Notes: generated by a model from the letters alone, not told the origin. Numbered from the stretch's first letter, positions 45,775 through 55,652 are shown. The stretch is DNA of 64,000 nucleotides from Microbacterium fluvii (GCF_025515205.1 NZ_JAOPFX010000002.1:310001-374000), one strand, 5' to 3'. A program made the numbers and translations.

Positions 45775-47211
45775 CTATGCCGTCCGGTCGGCGCGCGGAG
45801 CGTAGCGGCGGGGCCGGTGCGTGTGGGCGACGAGGTCGCGCAGGGCCTCGAGCGAGCCGCTCACCAGGCCCAGCGCCCGCGCCTGCACGAGCACATTGCC
45901 GAGGGCCGTCGCCTCGACGGGGCCGGCGAGCACCGGCATCCCGGCGCGGTCGGCCGTGCGCTGGCAGAGCAGCTCGTTGAGGGCTCCGCCGCCGACGATG
46001 TGGATCGTGCGCACGTCGACGCCGCCGATGCGACCCGCCTCGAGCGAGGCCTCGGCGAACGCCTGCGCGAGCGATTCGACGATCGAGCGCGCGTACTCCG
46101 CGCGGGTGCGCGGGGCGGCCACGTCGTGCTCGGCGCACCACGCGTCGATGCGCGCGGGCATGTCACCGGGGGCGAGGAACCGCGGGTCGTTCACGTCGAA
46201 GACCGGGACGGATGCCGCGGGCACCTCTTCGGCCGAATCGAGCAGCGTCGGCAGGTCGATGCGATGCCCCTCTTCGCGCTCCCACGTGCGCACGGCCTCG
46301 CTCAGCACCCACAGCCCCATGACGTTGTGCAGCAGCCGCACGCGACCGTCGACCCCGCCCTCGTTCGTGAAGTTGGCCGCGAGCGCCTCGGGGGTCAGCA
46401 CCAGCCGGTCGACCTCGACTCCGACCAGGCCCCACGTTCCGCACGAGATGTACGCGGCGGCATCCGCCTGCATCGGCACGGCCACGACGGCAGACGCCGT
46501 GTCGTGCGAGCCGATCGCGGTGACGTGCGCGCCGGCGCCGGCCCCGAGCGCCGCGGCGACGTCGGTGCGCAGCGCCCCGAGCGTCTCGCCGGGAGCGATG
46601 AGCGGGGGGAGGATGCTGCGGGGCACGCCGAGCGAGGCGATGAGCTCTTCGTCCCACTCGCCGCCCGGCACCCGCAGCAGCCCCGTCGTCGACGCGTTGG
46701 TCTGCTCGGCGCGCGCGACGCCGGTGAGCCAGTAGCCGATGAGGTCGGGGATCAGCAGGGCCGTGTCGGCGAAGGCGAGCACGTCTCGGGGCTCGGCGGC
46801 GAACTGGTAGAGCGTGTTGAACGGCAGGAACTGCAGTCCGTTCCGCTCGAACAGCTCGGCGTGCGGCACGCGGGCGTGCACGGCGTCGACGCCTGCCGCC
46901 GTGCGCTCGTCCCGGTAGTGGAAGGGATCGCCCAGCATCCGTCCGTCGCGGAGCAGCGCGTAGTCGACGGCCCACGAGTCCACGCCGATGCTGGTGATGG
47001 CGGGCTCGGTGCGGAACGCCTCGCGCAGGCCCTTGAGCGCCGCGCCGTAGAGGCTCAGCACGTCCCAGTGCAGACCGTCGCCGGTGGCGACGGGTTCGTT
47101 CGGGAAGCGCGTGACGAGGGTCGTCTCGAGCGTGTCGGGGCCGACGTGGCCGACGATGACCCGGCCGCTCGTCGCGCCCAGGTCGATCGCCGCGACGGCG
47201 CCCCCGCTCAT
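45775..47211 (-). CDS. rhaB: L-rhamnulokinase
   Basis: 478 residues, FGGY carbohydrate kinase. The ATP-binding phosphate 1 motif is AAIDLGATSGRVIVG at the N-terminus, and the C-terminal adenosine motif is HIVGGGALNELLCQ. It phosphorylates L-rhamnulose to L-rhamnulose 1-phosphate. ATG (MSGGAV) with AGGGC upstream. It is the last rhamnose gene and is separated from rhaEW by a family D palindrome, which may tune its expression. Confidence 0.92.
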   Translation of the reverse strand: MSGGAVAAIDLGATSGRVIVGHVGPDTLETTLVTRFPNEPVATGDGLHWDVLSLYGAALKGLREAFRTEPAITSIGVDSWAVDYALLRDGRMLGDPFHYRDERTAAGVDAVHARVPHAELFERNGLQFLPFNTLYQFAAEPRDVLAFADTALLIPDLIGYWLTGVARAEQTNASTTGLLRVPGGEWDEELIASLGVPRSILPPLIAPGETLGALRTDVAAALGAGAGAHVTAIGSHDTASAVVAVPMQADAAAYISCGTWGLVGVEVDRLVLTPEALAANFTNEGGVDGRVRLLHNVMGLWVLSEAVRTWEREEGHRIDLPTLLDSAEEVPAASVPVFDVNDPRFLAPGDMPARIDAWCAEHDVAAPRTRAEYARSIVESLAQAFAEASLEAGRIGGVDVRTIHIVGGGALNELLCQRTADRAGMPVLAGPVEATALGNVLVQARALGLVSGSLEALRDLVAHTHRPRRYAPRADRTA

Positions 47212-47225
47212 CGCAGCCCTCCACA

Positions 47226-47289
47226 CCGGTTACGGTCGCGACGCGCCGCGCGTGGCCGCGGCCGTACGGCGCGTCCCGTCCGTAAGCGG
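47226..47289. repeat. Palindromic repeat family D, copy 1
   Basis: The 23-base arms match at 20 positions: left CCGGTTACGGTCGCGACGCG, right GCGTCCCGTCCGTAAGCGG. It lies between rhaEW and rhaB within the rhamnose operon, almost filling the 91-base gap. The only other copy in the window is at 61496-61560. Confidence 0.85.
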
Positions 47290-47302
47290 AGGTGAAGGGT
47301 GC

Positions 47303-49345
47303 TCATCGCAGGAACGCCGCGGCGACGCCCGAGTCGACAGGGATGTGCAGGCCCGTCGTGCGGCTGAGCTCGGGACCCGTGAGCACGTACACGGCGTCGG
47401 CGACGTTCTCGGGCACGACCTCGCGCTTGAGGATCGTGCGGTTCGCATAGAACTGCCCGAGGTCCTCTTCGTTCACGCCGTAGGTCGCGGCGCGGTTGGC
47501 GCCCCAGCCGCTGGCGAAGATGCCCGAGCCCCGAACGACGCCGTCGGGGTTGATGCCGTTGACCCGAACGCCGTGCTCACCGAGCTCGACCGCGAGCAGC
47601 CGCACCTGGTGCGCCTGGTCGGCCTTGGTCGCCGAGTAGGCGATGTTGTTGGGGCCGGCGAAGACGCTGTTCTTCGACGAGATGTAGATGACGTCGCCGC
47701 CCATCCGCTGCTCGATGAGCGCCTTGGCGGCGGCCTTCGACACGAGGAACGAGCCCTTGGCCATGACGTCGTGCTGCAGATCCCAGTCCTTCTCGGTGGT
47801 CTCCAGCAGCGGCTTCGACAGCGACAGCCCCGCGTTGTTGACGACGAGGTCGATGCCGCCGAACGCCAGCACGGTCGCGTCGATCGCGGCCTGCACGCCG
47901 TCGGCGTCGGCCACGTTCGCGGCGACGCCGATCGCGACGTCGGTGCCGCCGAGTTCGGCGGCGGCGGCCTGCGCCTTCTCGAGGTCGAGGTCGGCGACGA
48001 CGACGCACGCGCCCTCGGCGGCCAGGCGCGTCGCGATCGCCTTGCCGATGCCGGATGCTGCGCCGGTGACGAACGCGATGCGGCCCTGGTGCGTCTTGGG
48101 CTTCGGCATGCGCTGGAGCTTGGCCTCCTCGAGCGCCCAGTACTCGATGCGGAACTTCTCGGCATCCGAGATCGGGGCGTAGGTCGACAGCGCCTCGGCG
48201 CCGCGCATGACGTTGATCGCGTTGACGTAGAACTCGCCGGCCACGCGCGCGGTCTGCTTGTTGGCGCCGTACGAGAACATGCCCACACCCGGCACGAGCA
48301 CGATGAGCGGGTCGGCTCCGCGGATCGCGGGGCTGTCGGCATCCGCGTGCGCGTCGTAGTAGGCCTGGTAGTCGGCGCGGTACTCGGCGTGCAGCTCCTG
48401 CAGGCGGGCGACGGATGCCTCCACCGACGCGTCCGCCGGCAGGTCGAGGATCATCGGCTTGACCTTGGTGCGCAGGAAGTGGTCGGGGCAGCTGGTGCCC
48501 AGCGCCGCGAGTTCGGGCGCGCGCTCTGCCGCGAGGAAGCCCGTCACGACGTCGGAATCGGTGAAGTGGCCGACCATCGGCTTGTCGGTCGAGGCGAGAC
48601 CGCGGATCGTGGGGGCGAGAGCGGCCGCCTTCGCGCGTCGCTCTGCCTCGGGGAGGGCCTCGAAGCCGGCGCGCACGCCGCCGAACGGGTCGGCCTTGCC
48701 GTGCTCCGCGATGTAGGCGGCGGCGGTCTCGATGATCCACAGCGAGTTCGCCTCGGCCTCATGCGACGTCTCGCCCCACGCCGTGATGCCGTGGCCGCCG
48801 AGGATCGTGCCGATCGCCTGCGGGTTCTGCGCCTTGATGGCGGCGATGTCGAGGCCGAGCTGGAACCCGGGGCGGCGCCAGGGCACCCACACCACCTTGT
48901 CGCCGAAGATCGTCGAGGTGAGCTCCTCGCCGTCGGCGGCGGTCGCGATCGCGATGCCGGAGTCGGGGTGCAGGTGGTCGACGTGCGCGGCGTCGACGAG
49001 GCCGTGCATCGCGGTGTCGATCGAGGGGGCGGCCCCGCCCTTGCCGTGCAGGCAGTAGTCGAAGGCCGCGACCATCTCGTCTTCGCGGTCGACGCCGGGG
49101 TAGACGTCGACGAGCGCGCGCATGCGGTCGAGGCGCAGCACCGCGAGGCCCTCGGGCTTCAGCGTCCCGAGGTCGCCGCCGGAGCCCTTGACCCACAGCA
49201 GCTCGACCGGCTCGCCCGTCACCGGGTCGGTCTCGGTGCCCTTGGCGGAGGTGTTGCCGCCGGCGTAGTTGGTGTTCTTCGGGTCCGCGCCCAGGCGGTT
49301 GCTGCGGGCGATGAGCGCCGCGACGGTGTCGTTGGTCATGCTCAT
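47303..49345 (-). CDS. rhaEW: Bifunctional rhamnulose-1-phosphate aldolase / lactaldehyde dehydrogenase
   Basis: 680 residues. Residues 1-400 are a class II aldolase domain with zinc-binding His in HVDHLHPDSGIAIA and GGHGITAWG. The SDR domain at about 430-680 has VTGAASGIGKAIA and the catalytic Tyr/Lys of YSATKADQ. It splits rhamnulose 1-phosphate to dihydroxyacetone phosphate and L-lactaldehyde and oxidises the latter to lactate, as in the Bacillus RhaEW fusion. The start ATG overlaps the rhaI stop (ATGA). Confidence 0.92.
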   Translation of the reverse strand: MSMTNDTVAALIARSNRLGADPKNTNYAGGNTSAKGTETDPVTGEPVELLWVKGSGGDLGTLKPEGLAVLRLDRMRALVDVYPGVDREDEMVAAFDYCLHGKGGAAPSIDTAMHGLVDAAHVDHLHPDSGIAIATAADGEELTSTIFGDKVVWVPWRRPGFQLGLDIAAIKAQNPQAIGTILGGHGITAWGETSHEAEANSLWIIETAAAYIAEHGKADPFGGVRAGFEALPEAERRAKAAALAPTIRGLASTDKPMVGHFTDSDVVTGFLAAERAPELAALGTSCPDHFLRTKVKPMILDLPADASVEASVARLQELHAEYRADYQAYYDAHADADSPAIRGADPLIVLVPGVGMFSYGANKQTARVAGEFYVNAINVMRGAEALSTYAPISDAEKFRIEYWALEEAKLQRMPKPKTHQGRIAFVTGAASGIGKAIATRLAAEGACVVVADLDLEKAQAAAAELGGTDVAIGVAANVADADGVQAAIDATVLAFGGIDLVVNNAGLSLSKPLLETTEKDWDLQHDVMAKGSFLVSKAAAKALIEQRMGGDVIYISSKNSVFAGPNNIAYSATKADQAHQVRLLAVELGEHGVRVNGINPDGVVRGSGIFASGWGANRAATYGVNEEDLGQFYANRTILKREVVPENVADAVYVLTGPELSRTTGLHIPVDSGVAAAFLR

Positions 49346-50508
49346 GCTCCCCATCCGGCCTGCACGCCGCCGACGCGGTCGGCCTCGATCTTCTCCTGGT
49401 AGCCGGATGCCGCGTACGCGGCCATCGGGTCGGCCGGAAGGCCGCGCGACTCACGCCATTCGGCAAGGGCCGGGCGCACGTCGGTGGAGAACGCGTCCAT
49501 GAACACGGCGTGGGCGGCGAGCACATCCTCAGCCTCCTGCGCGGCGGCGAGCGCGGCACGGTCGACCAGCAGCGCGCGGGCGGTCATCTCCTGCACGTTG
49601 AGCACGGAGCGGATCTGCCCGGGGATCTTCTTCTCGATGTTGTGGCACTGGTCGAGCATGAAGGCGACGTCGGGGTTGTTGAGGCCGCCGCCGCGGATGA
49701 CCTCGAAGAGGATGCGGAACAGCTGGAACGGGTCGGCGGCGCCCACGATGAGGTCGTCGTCGGCGTAGAAGCGGCTGTTGAAGTCGAACGAACCGAGCTT
49801 GCCCAGGCGCAGCAGCTGCATCACGATGAACTCGATGTTGGTGCCCGGAGCGTGGTGGCCCGTGTCGAGGCACACCATGGCGCGCTCGCCGAGGGCGGCC
49901 ACCTGCACGTACGAGGTCCCCCAGTCGGGAACATCGGTGTGGTAGAACGCCGGCTCGAAGAACTTGTACTCGAGCACGAGGCGCTGCTCGCCCGACAGGC
50001 GCGCGTAGATCTTCTGCAGCGACTCGGCGAGGCGGTCCTGGCGGCCGCGCAGGTCGGCCTGGCCGGGGTAGTTCGAGCCCTCGGCCAGCCAGATCTTCAG
50101 ATCGCGCGAGCCCGTGGCATCCATGATGTCGATGCACTCGAGGTGGTGGTCGATCGCCTTCTGCCGCACCTTCGGGTCGAGGTGGGTGAGCGCGCCGAAC
50201 TTGTAGTCGTCGTCCTGGAAGGTGTTCGAGTTGATCGTGCCGAGGCTCACGCCCAGGTCTTCGGCGTGCGCGCGCAGGGCGGCGTAGTCGTCGACCTTGT
50301 CCCACGGGATGTGCAGCGCGACGCTCGGGGCCAGGGCCGTGACGCGGTTGACCTCAGCGGCGTCGGCGATCTTCTCGAACGGGTCACGCGGGGTGCCGGG
50401 GGTGCCGTACACCTTGAACCGGGTGCCGGAGTTGCCGAAGGCCCACGAGGGCAGCTCGATGCCCTGGGCTTCGAGGGAGGACTGGATGTCGGGAGTCAGG
50501 ATGCTCAC
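49342..50508 (-). CDS. rhaI: L-rhamnose isomerase (RhaI type)
   Basis: 388 residues, xylose-isomerase-like TIM barrel of the Pseudomonas/Rhizobium RhaI group, distinct from Escherichia coli RhaA. Metal and substrate regions include LEYKFFEPAFYHTDV, CLDTGHHAPGTNIE and SFDFNSRFYADDDL. It isomerises L-rhamnose to L-rhamnulose. GTG start overlapping the rhaM stop (GTGA). Central gene of the rhamnose operon. Confidence 0.93.
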   Translation of the reverse strand: MSILTPDIQSSLEAQGIELPSWAFGNSGTRFKVYGTPGTPRDPFEKIADAAEVNRVTALAPSVALHIPWDKVDDYAALRAHAEDLGVSLGTINSNTFQDDDYKFGALTHLDPKVRQKAIDHHLECIDIMDATGSRDLKIWLAEGSNYPGQADLRGRQDRLAESLQKIYARLSGEQRLVLEYKFFEPAFYHTDVPDWGTSYVQVAALGERAMVCLDTGHHAPGTNIEFIVMQLLRLGKLGSFDFNSRFYADDDLIVGAADPFQLFRILFEVIRGGGLNNPDVAFMLDQCHNIEKKIPGQIRSVLNVQEMTARALLVDRAALAAAQEAEDVLAAHAVFMDAFSTDVRPALAEWRESRGLPADPMAAYAASGYQEKIEADRVGGVQAGWGA

Positions 50509-50903
50509 GATGCGTCGCTTTCGATGGTGGATGGATTCGTGGGGTCTGCGGAGTCGCCGGCGGCGGAGCCTGCGGCGGCGAGCTGGTCTTCGAGGTGGAA
50601 CACCTCGGTGAGGGGGGTGGCGGCCTGGTCGGGCCGCCCGTCGAGGCCGACGAAGAAGCGGCCCATCTCGGCCTCCCAGCGGGCGGCGACGGCGGATGCT
50701 GCCAGGTAGGCCTGCGCGGCGGCATCGTCGTCGGTCTCGTAGTAACCGACCAGGCGTCCGCCGTCGGCGAGGAAGAGGGAGTAGTTGCGCCGGCCGGCCG
50801 CCGCGATCTCGGCGAGCATCTCGGGCCAGACGGGGGTATGGCGGGCGATGTACTCGTCGAGGAGCTCGGGGCGGACCTGGAGCTGGAACGAGACGCGCGT
50901 CAT
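50505..50903 (-). CDS. rhaM: L-rhamnose mutarotase
   Basis: 132 residues, dimeric alpha+beta barrel (RhaM/RhaU). It begins MTRVSFQLQVRPELLDEYIA and has the family motifs HTPVWPEMLAEIAAAGRRNYS and RWEAEMGRFF. It interconverts the anomers of L-rhamnose so the isomerase receives its substrate. The C-terminal 25 residues are a low-complexity tail. It is preceded by a strong hairpin after the binding-protein gene. Confidence 0.92.
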   Translation of the reverse strand: MTRVSFQLQVRPELLDEYIARHTPVWPEMLAEIAAAGRRNYSLFLADGGRLVGYYETDDDAAAQAYLAASAVAARWEAEMGRFFVGLDGRPDQAATPLTEVFHLEDQLAAAGSAAGDSADPTNPSTIESDAS

Positions 50904-50927
50904 GGGAGGGGCCTTTCGGGGGTGGGG

Positions 50928-50958
50928 TGCCCGGCCGGCCCTGAGGACCGGCCGGGCA
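50928..50958 (-). terminator. Intercistronic hairpin after the rhamnose binding protein gene
   Basis: A perfect 11-base stem (TGCCCGGCCGG / CCGGCCGGGCA) with a 9-base loop, 7 bases after the rhaS stop and before rhaM. It lacks a T tract, so it probably stabilises the 3' end of an abundant rhaS mRNA or attenuates transcription, as is common after ABC binding-protein genes. Confidence 0.6.
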
Positions 50959-50964
50959 GGCGAC

Positions 50965-52008
50965 TCAGAAGTCGAAGTCGCCGATGTTGTCCGCGTCGAA
51001 CACGTACGGGTCGCCCAGCAGCACCGTCGCGTCGGCGCCGACCTCGTAGGAGCCGAGCTTGCCGGCCTCGAACGAATCGCCCTCGGCGCCGGTGATCTCA
51101 CCGGTGATCAGGGCCTGCGCGGCGTAGGCGGCGAGGTAGCCGAGGTCTTCCGGGTTCCAGAGGGCGAACGCCGTGACGGTGCCGTCTTCGACGTACTCGC
51201 GCATCTGGTTGGGGGTGCCCAGGCCCGTGATGGCGACCTTGCCCTTGTAGTCCGACGTCGAGACGTAGCGGGCTGCGGCGGCGATGCCGACCGTGGTGGG
51301 CGAGACGATGCCCTTCAGGTCGGGGTAGGTCTGCAGCAGCGCCGCGGTCTTGTCGAACGACGTCTGGTCGTCGTCGTCGCCGTAGACCACGTCGACGAGC
51401 TCGATGTTCGGGTGGTCGGAGGCCAGCAGCGTCTTCATCGTCTCGATCCACGCGTTCTGGTTGGTCGCGTTGGCCGAGGCCGACAGGATCGCGATCTGGC
51501 CCTCGTCGCCGATCTGCTCGGCGATGAGGTCGACCTGCACCTTGGCGATGCCGTCGGCGGTGGCCTGGTTGATGAACAGGTCGCGGCAGTCGGGGTTGGT
51601 GTCGGAGTCGAAGGTGACGACCTTGACGCCCGCGTCGCGCGCCTCGTTGAGGGCGTCGCAGATGGCCTCGGGGTCGTTGGCCGACACGACGAGGCCGCCG
51701 ACACCCTGCTGGGTGGCGGTGTTGATGTAGCTGACCTGCGCGTCGGGGGTCGCCTCGGCGGGGCCGACCTCGGCGAACGTGCCGCCGAACTCCTCGACGG
51801 CCGCCTTGCCGCCCTTGCTCGAGGTGTCGAAGTAGGGGTTGCCGAGGTTCTTGGGCAGGAACGTGATCGCGAGGTTCGCGTCACCGCCGGCGGCGGCCGA
51901 CTCGCTGGGCGAGCTGCTCGACCCCGTGTCGGCGCAGCCGGCGAGTGCCAGCACCGCCGTCACGGCGACGGCTGCGACAGCCGCCACACGCTTGCGTGCA
52001 AACGTCAT
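50965..52008 (-). CDS. rhaS: Rhamnose ABC transporter, substrate-binding lipoprotein
   Basis: 347 residues. The lipoprotein signal peptide has lipobox LALAGC (Cys25), followed by a Ser/Gly-rich linker and a type I periplasmic-binding fold (LAITFLPKNLGNPYFDTSSK, then GLVVSANDP and VVTFDSDTNPDC). It captures L-rhamnose outside the membrane for the RhaPQT permease. A strong hairpin follows the gene. Confidence 0.93.
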   Translation of the reverse strand: MTFARKRVAAVAAVAVTAVLALAGCADTGSSSSPSESAAAGGDANLAITFLPKNLGNPYFDTSSKGGKAAVEEFGGTFAEVGPAEATPDAQVSYINTATQQGVGGLVVSANDPEAICDALNEARDAGVKVVTFDSDTNPDCRDLFINQATADGIAKVQVDLIAEQIGDEGQIAILSASANATNQNAWIETMKTLLASDHPNIELVDVVYGDDDDQTSFDKTAALLQTYPDLKGIVSPTTVGIAAAARYVSTSDYKGKVAITGLGTPNQMREYVEDGTVTAFALWNPEDLGYLAAYAAQALITGEITGAEGDSFEAGKLGSYEVGADATVLLGDPYVFDADNIGDFDF

Positions 52009-52069
52009 TGTTCTTTCCTTTCGTGGGGTCCACCGCGGCGGGTGCCGTCGGCGGGCGGTTGCGGTCTCG

Positions 52070-53122
52070 TCATGATGCTGTGGAGACCGCGACAGGTGAG
52101 ATCCGGCCGGGGCGCCTGCGGGCCCGCTGCAGCCATCCGAGGATGCTGCCGGCGACGACCGAGAGCACCAGGAGCACGCCGGTGATGATGTTGATGACGT
52201 CGGAGGTGACGTTGGCCAGGCGCAGGGCGCTGGAGAGCACGCCGATGAGCACGGCCGCGGCGACGACGCCGTGCAGGGCGCCGCGGCCGCCGAACACCGA
52301 CACCCCGCCGAGCACGACCGCCGCGATCACCTGGAGCTCGAGCCCCGTCGCGTTGTCGCCGCGGGCGCTGCCGAACCGCAGGGTGAAGAAGATGCCGGCG
52401 AAGGCCGACACGACACCGGCGAGCACGAACAGGATGAAGCGGGTGCGCTCGACGTTCACGCCCGAGAACCACGCGGCATCCTTCGACAGGCCGATCGCGA
52501 AGATGCCGCGGCCGAACGGGGTGAAGTGCAGCAGCACGACGAAGACGACCAGCAGGATGAGGAACGGCACCATGATGTAGGGGATCGTCGTGCCGGCGAT
52601 CTTGGCCTTGGCCAGAGCCGTCCACAGCTCGGGGAAGTCGGTGACGGCCGTCGTGCCGAGAAGCCCCACCGCGAGGCCGCGGAAGAGCGCGAGCGTTCCG
52701 ATCGTGACGGCGAGCGAGGGCAGCCCCACGACTGTCACGAGGAATCCGTTGAGCGCACCGCCGACGACGCTCACGAGCAGGGCGAGCAGGGCCGCGACCT
52801 CGAAGGGCAGCCCGGCGCTCACGCCGACGCCGGTCACGACGCTCGCGAGCCCGACCATCGAGCCCACCGACAGGTCGATGTCGCCCGTGATCATGATGAG
52901 GGTCATCGGCAGCGCGATGAACAGGATCGGCGCGATGTCGAGCAGCAGGTAGTTCAGCGTGATCGGCTGGGCGAAGCCGCGCACCGAGAACGATGCGACG
53001 AGCACGACGACGATCAGCAGGGCGATGATCGCCGACTCGCGGGTGAGCAGCACGCGTCGCCAGAGCGGACGGTCGAAGTCGCGGATGACGCGAGTCGTGG
53101 CGGTGGTGGTGGCCGTGGTCAT
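52070..53122 (-). CDS. rhaQ: Rhamnose ABC transporter permease 2
   Basis: 350 residues, about nine membrane helices of the BPD_transp_2 (ribose/rhamnose) family, with the signature LIMITGDIDLSVGSMVGLAS. ATG (MTTATTT) overlapping the rhaP stop. It pairs with RhaP to form the membrane channel. A 61-base gap to rhaS follows. Confidence 0.92.
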   Translation of the reverse strand: MTTATTTATTRVIRDFDRPLWRRVLLTRESAIIALLIVVVLVASFSVRGFAQPITLNYLLLDIAPILFIALPMTLIMITGDIDLSVGSMVGLASVVTGVGVSAGLPFEVAALLALLVSVVGGALNGFLVTVVGLPSLAVTIGTLALFRGLAVGLLGTTAVTDFPELWTALAKAKIAGTTIPYIMVPFLILLVVFVVLLHFTPFGRGIFAIGLSKDAAWFSGVNVERTRFILFVLAGVVSAFAGIFFTLRFGSARGDNATGLELQVIAAVVLGGVSVFGGRGALHGVVAAAVLIGVLSSALRLANVTSDVINIITGVLLVLSVVAGSILGWLQRARRRPGRISPVAVSTAS

Positions 53123-54150
53123 GAGTGGTCCCTCGCCTCGATGAGCCGCCGTTTCTGCCGCACCGCGAGCACGCGGTCGAGCACGATGGCGCCGATGATG
53201 AGCACGCCGACGACGGCGCGCTGCCAGAAGTCGGGGATGCCGAGGATCGGCAGCGCCCGGTTGATGGTCATCAGCAGCACGGCGCCGATCGCCGCGCCCC
53301 AGACCGAGCCGACGCCGCCGGTGATGGCGACGCCGCCGATGACGGCAGCGCCGACAGCATCCAGTTCCCATCCGGCACCGGCCTGCGAGCTGACCGAGCC
53401 GTATCGGGCGGCGTAGAACACGCCCGCCAGGCCCGCAAGGGCGCCGGAGAGGATGAAGGCGGTGAGGATGCGGCGGGTCACCCGCAGTCCGTAGAGCTCT
53501 GCGGCCGAAGGGTCGGAGCCGATCGCGTAGTACTCGCGGCCGCCGCGGGTGTTGCGCATGTACCAGGCGGCGGCGGCCAGCACGACGAGGGCCACGATCG
53601 TGAGGATCGGGATCGTGAGGATCTGGCCGGTGCCCAGCGCAAGGAAGTCCTTGGGCATGTCGGACGCGTTGACGCGGTTGCTGCCGGCCCACGCGACGTT
53701 GATGCCGCGGTAGGCGTAGAGCGTCCCGAGGGTGATCACCATGGCGGGCACCTTGGCGTAGGCCACGAGCGCGCCGTTGATCAGGCCCAGCACGCCGCCG
53801 AAGAGCACCGCGAGCACGACGACGGCGATGATCGGAAGGCCAGGCACGTCGATGAACAGACGCCCCGTGAGGTAGGCCGACAGGCCCATCACCGAGCCGA
53901 CCGAGAGGTCCACGTTGCGCGTGATGATGACGATCGCCTGGCCGACCGCCACGAGCACGAGGATCGAGGGGGTCAGCAGCAGGTCGCGCCAGCCGTCGGT
54001 GCTGAACAGGAACGCGGGGTTCTTGACCGTGGCGGCGACGATGACGATGGCGAGGGCGACGAGGATGCCGAACTCGCGGGCCTTGCCGAGCGCGCCGATG
54101 CGCTTGGTCATCCCCGAGACGGGGATGCGGGTGGTGGAGGTGAAGGTCAT
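53119..54150 (-). CDS. rhaP: Rhamnose ABC transporter permease 1
   Basis: 343 residues, same family as its neighbour, with IVIITRNVDLSVGSVMGLSA and multiple membrane helices. ATG (MTFTSTT) overlapping the rhaT stop. The two permeases share the DLSVGS signature but differ elsewhere, as expected of a heterodimeric carbohydrate importer. Confidence 0.92.
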   Translation of the reverse strand: MTFTSTTRIPVSGMTKRIGALGKAREFGILVALAIVIVAATVKNPAFLFSTDGWRDLLLTPSILVLVAVGQAIVIITRNVDLSVGSVMGLSAYLTGRLFIDVPGLPIIAVVVLAVLFGGVLGLINGALVAYAKVPAMVITLGTLYAYRGINVAWAGSNRVNASDMPKDFLALGTGQILTIPILTIVALVVLAAAAWYMRNTRGGREYYAIGSDPSAAELYGLRVTRRILTAFILSGALAGLAGVFYAARYGSVSSQAGAGWELDAVGAAVIGGVAITGGVGSVWGAAIGAVLLMTINRALPILGIPDFWQRAVVGVLIIGAIVLDRVLAVRQKRRLIEARDHS

Positions 54151-55652
54151 GAGTGCTGTCCCTCTGCGTGCGTGGCGGCGTACATGACGTTCTCGCTGGT
54201 GGCGTTCTCGCGCGCGATCTCGGCGGTGATGCGGCCCTCGCGCATGACGAGCACGCGGTCGGCCATGCCGAGCACCTCGGGGAGCTCCGACGAGATCATG
54301 AGGATGCCCATGCCCTGGCCCGCGAGCTGCGAGATGAGGCGGTGCACCTCGCTCTTGGTGCCGACGTCGATGCCGCGGGTGGGCTCGTCGATGATGAGCA
54401 CAGTGGGGTTGGTGGCCAGCCACTTGGCCAGGACGACCTTCTGCTGGTTGCCGCCGGAGAGGGTCGCGGCGACCGTGTCGAGCGCGTGCGACTTGACCTC
54501 GAGGCGGCTCGCCCACTCCTTGGCGGCGCGGTTCTCCATGCCGGTGGTCAGCAGCCCGAACTTCGCGAGCTGGCGGCGGATGGCCAGCGTGATGTTCTGG
54601 CCGACGCCCGACTCGATGACGAGGCCCTGCTTGCGGCGGTCTTCCGGCACCAGGGCGATGCCGGCGCGCATGGCGTCGGCGGGCTTGCCCTTGGGCACCG
54701 TCCTGCCCGACAGGCGCACCGTGCCCTCGCGGTAGTCGTCGACGCCGAAGACGGCGCGGGCCACCTCGCTGCGGCCGGCGCCCACGAGGCCCGCGAGCCC
54801 CACGATCTCGCCGGAGCGCACCGTGAACGAGATGTCGTGGAAGACGCCGGGGCTCGTGAGCCCCTCGACCTCGAGGAGGGCCTCGCCTATCGCGGCCTCC
54901 TGCTTGGGGAAGAGGTCGGTGACCTCCCGGCCGACCATCTGGTGCACGATCTCGTCGACGGTGGTGTCGGCGATCGCGCTCGTGGCGATGTAGGCGCCGT
55001 CGCGCATCACCGTGATGGTGTCGCACAGGTCGAAGACCTCGTCGAAGCGGTGCGAGATGAAGATGAGGGCGCGTCCCTCGTCTCGGAGGCTCCGCGCGAT
55101 CGTGAAGAGGCGCTCCACCTCGACGCCGGAGAGGGCGGCGGTCGGCTCATCCATGATGAGCAGGGTCGCGTCGAGCGAGACGGCCTTGGCGATCTCGATG
55201 ACCTGCTGGTCGGCGATCGACAGGCCTTCGGCCGGGCGGTCGGGGTCGATCAGCACGCCCAGGCGCGTGAACAGGCGCTCGACCTCGTGGCGCATCGCCT
55301 TGCGGTCGATGCGGCCGGCGCGGCCGGTGGGCTGGCGCCCCATGAAGATGTTCTCGGTGACCGACAGGTCGGGGAACAGCGTCGGCTCCTGGTAGATCAC
55401 CGCGACCCCGGCGGCCTTGGACTGCGCCGTCGAGGTGAAGTCGACGTCTTCGCCCTTGAGGCGGAAGACGCCGCCGTCGCGCTGGTAGAGACCGGCGACG
55501 ATCTTGACCAGTGTCGACTTTCCGGCGCCGTTCTCACCCACGAGGGCATGGATCGACCCGGCGTCGACCGAGATGGTGCCCGAGCGCAGTGCGATCACCG
55601 CCCCGAAGGCCTTCTGCACGTCCGCGAGTTCCAGCACAGGCGCTGCTGACAT
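54147..55652 (-). CDS. rhaT: Rhamnose ABC transporter, double ATP-binding protein
   Basis: 501 residues, two ABC ATPase domains as in RbsA/XylG-type importers. The first has Walker A GENGAGKST and Walker B LLIMDEPTA; the second has the signature LSGGNQQKVVLAKW and VLIIDEPTRG. It energises rhamnose uptake. The ATG (MSAAPV) is chosen as the family start. First gene of the rhamnose operon, behind a consensus-like promoter and operator. Confidence 0.93.
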   Translation of the reverse strand: MSAAPVLELADVQKAFGAVIALRSGTISVDAGSIHALVGENGAGKSTLVKIVAGLYQRDGGVFRLKGEDVDFTSTAQSKAAGVAVIYQEPTLFPDLSVTENIFMGRQPTGRAGRIDRKAMRHEVERLFTRLGVLIDPDRPAEGLSIADQQVIEIAKAVSLDATLLIMDEPTAALSGVEVERLFTIARSLRDEGRALIFISHRFDEVFDLCDTITVMRDGAYIATSAIADTTVDEIVHQMVGREVTDLFPKQEAAIGEALLEVEGLTSPGVFHDISFTVRSGEIVGLAGLVGAGRSEVARAVFGVDDYREGTVRLSGRTVPKGKPADAMRAGIALVPEDRRKQGLVIESGVGQNITLAIRRQLAKFGLLTTGMENRAAKEWASRLEVKSHALDTVAATLSGGNQQKVVLAKWLATNPTVLIIDEPTRGIDVGTKSEVHRLISQLAGQGMGILMISSELPEVLGMADRVLVMREGRITAEIARENATSENVMYAATHAEGQHS

